Positions 42,199 through 44,684 of a stretch of 44,684 bases of DNA are shown piece after piece. Positions within the stretch are counted from its first letter, which is position 1; every line of letters starts with the position of its first letter. Source of the stretch: Amycolatopsis coloradensis (lineage in GTDB: Bacteria; Actinomycetota; Actinomycetes; Mycobacteriales; Pseudonocardiaceae). The DNA lies in the NCBI RefSeq assembly GCF_001953865.1, contig NZ_MQUQ01000007.1, positions 14,274-58,957 on the forward strand. Reading direction: 5' to 3'. Below the pieces are notes generated by a model. The model saw nothing but the letters and a program-made list of their open reading frames with translations. It searched no databases and had not been told where the DNA came from. A program made the translations under genes and the position numbers.

Positions 42199-42420
42199 AT
42201 GAACGGGAGCGTGAGTCCCACGTTGCGCAGGCGACGGCTCGGCCGTCAGGTCCGGGAGCGCCGGACCGAGCTGAGGATGTCGGGTACGGAGGTGGCCCGG
42301 CGCATCAAGGTCAACCAGTCGCGCTGGTCGAAATTCGAGGCGGGCAAGGCGGGTCTGACCGAGGTCCAGATCCGCAAAACCATCGAAGTTCTGCACCCCC
42401 TCGGAGGAGCAGGCCGCTGA
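42199..42420 (+). CDS. XRE-family HTH, N-terminal part of a frameshifted regulator
   Basis: As read, a 73-aa ORF. Residues about 10-62 are an XRE helix-turn-helix: LGRQVRERRTELRMSGTEVA, then RIKVNQSRWSKFEAGKAGLT. It then runs into a stop. In the next frame SEEQAAEWMDLWRHGD follows smoothly, so the C5 run at 42396-42400 should be C4 in the intact gene. The ATG at 42199 has AGGAAGGA. XRE proteins of this type pair with a DUF397 protein, found here at 43188. Confidence 0.8.
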   Translation: MNGSVSPTLRRRRLGRQVRERRTELRMSGTEVARRIKVNQSRWSKFEAGKAGLTEVQIRKTIEVLHPLGGAGR

Positions 42421-42424
42421 GTGG

Positions 42425-43060
42425 ATGGACTTGTGGCGCCACGGCGACCAGCTCGGCTGGTGGTCGGAGTACGTCGACGTCATCACCGAGTATGACGAGA
42501 TGCTGGCCGGTTTCGAACTCGATGCTGCCCACGTGCGCCAATACGTCGACGCGTACATCCCAACGATGCTCGCGGAAGAGACGTATACCCGCGCCGTCGT
42601 GAGCGCCTCGCAACGCACCAGGCCGGTAGACATGTCGCGCGTGGTGGAGTTCAGGATGCGGCGCAAGCAGCGTCTTGCCGACCCAGACTTCCGGTACACC
42701 GTGGTGATCGGCGAAGCCGCGCTACATAGCCACGTCGGAGGCCGCCTGGTGCTGGCCTCGACGCTCCGGCACATCCTTGATGCCTCCTGGCAGGCCACCG
42801 TCGAGGTACTTGTCGTGCCATTCACCGCCGACGCCTACGGCGCGAAGGGCAGCGCCTTCGCGATCACGGAGTTCTCCGACCCCGACGATCCCGAAGCCGT
42901 GTTCGTCGAGTCCGGGCCAGGTACCGGGTTTCTTGAGAAGCCGTCCGAACTGCGCTACTACAACAACCTGTTCAGCGTCGCGTCGAGCAAGGCGGTCGCA
43001 CTCGATGTCGACGACTCACATCGGCGCATCGAAGAGATCTGGGCGATGTACAGCGGGTAA
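42425..43060 (+). CDS. DUF5753 C-terminal part of the XRE regulator
   Basis: A 211-aa frame from an internal ATG; coding sequence starts about 8 codons earlier. It is the DUF5753 domain seen after XRE domains in actinomycetes: EYDEMLAGFELDAAHVRQYV, then TRAVVSASQRTRPVD, a conserved VVIGEAALHSHVGG, VEVLVVPFTADAYGAKG and a FVESGPGTGFLEKP strand. It likely senses a ligand or partner and controls the HTH. Joined with 42199-42420 by removing one C, it makes a regulator of about 286 aa, the normal size for the family. Confidence 0.8.
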   Translation: MDLWRHGDQLGWWSEYVDVITEYDEMLAGFELDAAHVRQYVDAYIPTMLAEETYTRAVVSASQRTRPVDMSRVVEFRMRRKQRLADPDFRYTVVIGEAALHSHVGGRLVLASTLRHILDASWQATVEVLVVPFTADAYGAKGSAFAITEFSDPDDPEAVFVESGPGTGFLEKPSELRYYNNLFSVASSKAVALDVDDSHRRIEEIWAMYSG

Positions 43061-43187
43061 GCCCGCCGCCGTTACCGTGATCGTCGCCGCTCCCCTGCCC
43101 ACACTTCGTGATCGCAGGGGATGCTGCGTTGGGGTGGGGAACCACCACCCACGGCGGGCCCCACCCGTGACCAGTGAAGGAGTGACG

Positions 43188-43433
43188 ATGACAGTAGAAC
43201 GGCCGCCCGTCGAGAAGCTGCGCGGCGGCGAGTACATCAAGTCCTCGTTCTCACCGGACAAGGGCGACTGCGTTCGTTTGAGCCGTGTCGAGGGCTGGAT
43301 CGGGATGCAGGACGAAAAGGAGTACGACACCATCCCGGCGACCCAGCGCACCACGCTCGGGTACACCGTCGCTGAGTTCGCAGCGTTCCTCAAGGGCGCC
43401 AAGGCCGGCGAGTTTGACCATCTCATCCTGTAA
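43188..43433 (+). CDS. DUF397 partner protein
   Basis: An 81-aa DUF397 protein: KSSFSPDKGDCVRLSR is the KSSxSxxxGxCVEVA-type signature, followed by IGMQDEKEYDTIPATQ and the terminal AEFAAFLKGAKAGEFDHL. DUF397 proteins are encoded beside XRE/DUF5753 regulators and are thought to bind or modulate them, sometimes acting as antitoxin-like or developmental control modules. The ATG at 43188 has GAAGGAG. A hairpin terminator follows its stop. Confidence 0.92.
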   Translation: MTVERPPVEKLRGGEYIKSSFSPDKGDCVRLSRVEGWIGMQDEKEYDTIPATQRTTLGYTVAEFAAFLKGAKAGEFDHLIL

Positions 43434-43455
43434 CGACGCTATTCGGCAACACGAG

Positions 43456-43492
43456 CGGAGGCCCGCGCCGCGTGTATCGGCGCGGGTCTCCG
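43456..43492 (+). terminator. Hairpin terminator after the DUF397 gene
   Basis: Arms 43457-43470 and 43478-43491 form a 14-bp stem with one G-T pair and a 7-nt loop, 23 nt past the stop. Confidence 0.75.
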
Positions 43493-43715
43493 TCGTTGGC
43501 AGCCCCGAACACTACGCAGCAGTGCGCGTACCACGGTATCCGGTTCAAGCGCCACGTTCAGGAAGATGACACCTGTCGGCGCCAGTGATTGCATCGGCTG
43601 GCCGCGACGACAGCCGGAGGCGTCGAGGACAGACATGGACGTGATCCGCGATCATCTACGGCGACCGGGAACACCGAGCACGCCGAGTCGACTTTGGCTG
43701 GAAAGACTCGGTCGT

Positions 43716-44450
43716 CTACGAACGGTCGAAGTCTGCCGTCGCCAGCGACGCCAGCCAAGCTTTGGCGCGATCCAGCCGCAGGCCGCCGACCGGTTCGCAG
43801 AGCTGTATGGCCTGCCTCGCGTAGTTTCGCGCTGCGTCTAGGTCGCCGGCGATCCTGGCGACGTCGGCGAGAGCCATCAGTACGTCGGCCTCGTAGCCAG
43901 CGGACCGCGACTCGCGGACGCGCTGCAAGCGTTGCAGTGCCGCGGCGGGTGAGCCGACGTGGGCGTCAAGCCGTGCGAGGGCGACCTCCACGGCGGCCGC
44001 GCCCTCGCGATCCCCCATGTCGGCGAACATCTCCCGTGCGACGCGCAGGTGCCGATCCGCATCGTCGAACCGTCCGGCTTGCAGCAGCACCTCGCCGATC
44101 CGACGATGGCGCAGGGCGACACCGCGGTCGATCCCGAGCTCCTCCTCGATGCGCAGGCTCTCAGTGAAGTAGGCGACGGCCTTGTCAAGGTCGCCGAGGC
44201 CCTGAGCGGCCATCCCCAGCTGGTCCACCGCGACCGACTCGTTGAGGCGATCTCCCGTACTCCGGGCAAGATCCCGCGCGTCCGAGCACGCCTGCTCGGC
44301 GGCGTCGAAGTGCCCTAGATCCAGGTATGCGCGGCCCAGCTGGCACCGCAGCCGGGCTTCCGCCTCAGCGTTTCCACAGCGATGCGCGGCCGTGATCCCG
44401 AGGGCGTGCGTCCGTAGCCAGGCGGTTGCCAGCTCGCCGGACGCGATCAC
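43716..44450 (-). CDS. TPR-repeat fragment of a regulator
   Basis: 244 aa, made of tandem tetratricopeptide repeats: ARLRCQLGRAYLDLGHFDAA, VAVDQLGMAAQGLGDLDKAV, VALRHRRIGEVLLQAGRFDD, then two more. It looks like the C-terminal half of an NB-ARC/AfsR-type or similar TPR protein whose N-terminal NTPase part is missing. The reading frame begins at a GTG overlapping the TGA of the HNH gene upstream and has no ribosome site of its own. I infer truncation by a junction near 44450. TPRs mediate protein-protein contacts; function alone is doubtful. Confidence 0.65.
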   Translation of the reverse strand: MIASGELATAWLRTHALGITAAHRCGNAEAEARLRCQLGRAYLDLGHFDAAEQACSDARDLARSTGDRLNESVAVDQLGMAAQGLGDLDKAVAYFTESLRIEEELGIDRGVALRHRRIGEVLLQAGRFDDADRHLRVAREMFADMGDREGAAAVEVALARLDAHVGSPAAALQRLQRVRESRSAGYEADVLMALADVARIAGDLDAARNYARQAIQLCEPVGGLRLDRAKAWLASLATADFDRS

Positions 44451-44684
44451 TGCGGGCACCGCGCTAACATGGACGCCAACGCCGACTTCTCCTGGACGGT
44501 GATCGTCAGGCCGTAGTAGTGCTTGACGGTGATCCAGTCGGTGGCGTAGGTGCACCAGAACGACACGAGCGGCGGCTTCCACTGGTCCGGCGCCTTGTCG
44601 CTCTTCTCCTGGTTGACGTTGTCGGTGACGGCGAACAGCTGCGGCCGGGTCAGGTCGTTCGCGAACTGGCGCCGCTTCTCGTCG
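44447..44684 (-). CDS. C-terminus of an HNH endonuclease family protein (partial)
   Basis: The 3' end of a gene running off the right edge. The 78 visible residues include RRQFANDLTRPQLFAVTDNV, NQEKSDKAPDQWKPP and a C-terminal VKHYYGLTITVQEKSALASM, ending RCPQ. Asn-Asp-Leu-x-Pro, N-x2-K-x-D-x-x-P-x2-W and the closing Tyr-containing helix are typical of the secreted HNH (DUF1524/GmrSD-like) nuclease family of actinomycetes. The HNH catalytic part lies outside the window. Its stop overlaps the TPR fragment. Confidence 0.8.
   Translation of the reverse strand, partial: DEKRRQFANDLTRPQLFAVTDNVNQEKSDKAPDQWKPPLVSFWCTYATDWITVKHYYGLTITVQEKSALASMLARCPQ

Overview
The window is high-GC DNA from a filamentous actinomycete. 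The Lsr2 nucleoid protein, a WhiB-type protein, XRE/DUF5753 plus DUF397 gene pairs, a LIG-POL LigD, FxLD-type methyltransferase and frequent GTG starts fit an actinomycete, most likely of the family Pseudonocardiaceae (inference from gene content; no search was run). There is no rRNA, tRNA, ribosomal or central-metabolism gene. The content looks like an accessory region, megaplasmid or chromosome arm: many hypothetical genes, truncated genes, frameshifts and conflict-type genes.

Layout. 1-549 holds nothing convincing. 550-1534 has two secreted small proteins (-). 1907-5848 is a large HTH-nSTAND1-TM-WD40 protein (+). 6207-8998 (-) has a 49-aa protein, a 550-aa unknown and a DUF4238 protein; a 42-bp near-perfect palindrome separates them from a divergent three-gene operon at 9258-11587 (+). 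11837-13604 (+) looks like one gene cut by two frameshifts. 13678-15681 (+) holds two unknowns. 15965-17463 (-) holds a NUDIX hydrolase, a C-terminal fragment of a class II ribonucleotide reductase, and a frameshifted, truncated AlbA_2 pseudogene joined end to end. Then come an M50-type membrane protease (-), an orphan FxLD-system methyltransferase (-), LigD and a DUF2188 protein (+).

23333-25659 (+) is a two-gene unit: an unknown 204-aa protein and a solitary Cse1/CasA (type I-E Cascade large subunit) with an extra C-terminal module. No other cas gene or CRISPR array lies in the window. Next is a nucleoside 2-deoxyribosyltransferase-like protein.

26536-34784 (-) reads as an undescribed biosynthetic or peptide-type cluster. 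A five-gene translationally coupled operon (102-aa protein, cupin, HisC-like aminotransferase, YczE-like membrane protein with a soluble extension, 117-aa protein) is followed by a secreted protein with four tandem nonapeptide repeats, a secreted alpha/beta hydrolase, a MetE-like protein keeping the His-x-Cys and distal Cys of the zinc site, and two unknowns.

35430-44684 contains a membrane-free unknown (+), Lsr2 (-), an EspR-like XRE regulator with a 15-bp operator-like inverted repeat, two gene-free stretches packed with long perfect hairpins, a minus-strand series of very small proteins, a frameshifted WhiB, a frameshifted XRE/DUF5753 regulator with its DUF397 partner (+), a TPR fragment, and the C-terminus of a secreted HNH-family nuclease running off the right edge.

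The two strongest leads are the orphan Cse1 unit and the repeat-peptide cluster. At least five genes carry single frameshifts, two of them at the same 11-mer. These may be real decay or sequencing indels and should be resolved before any gene is called dead.
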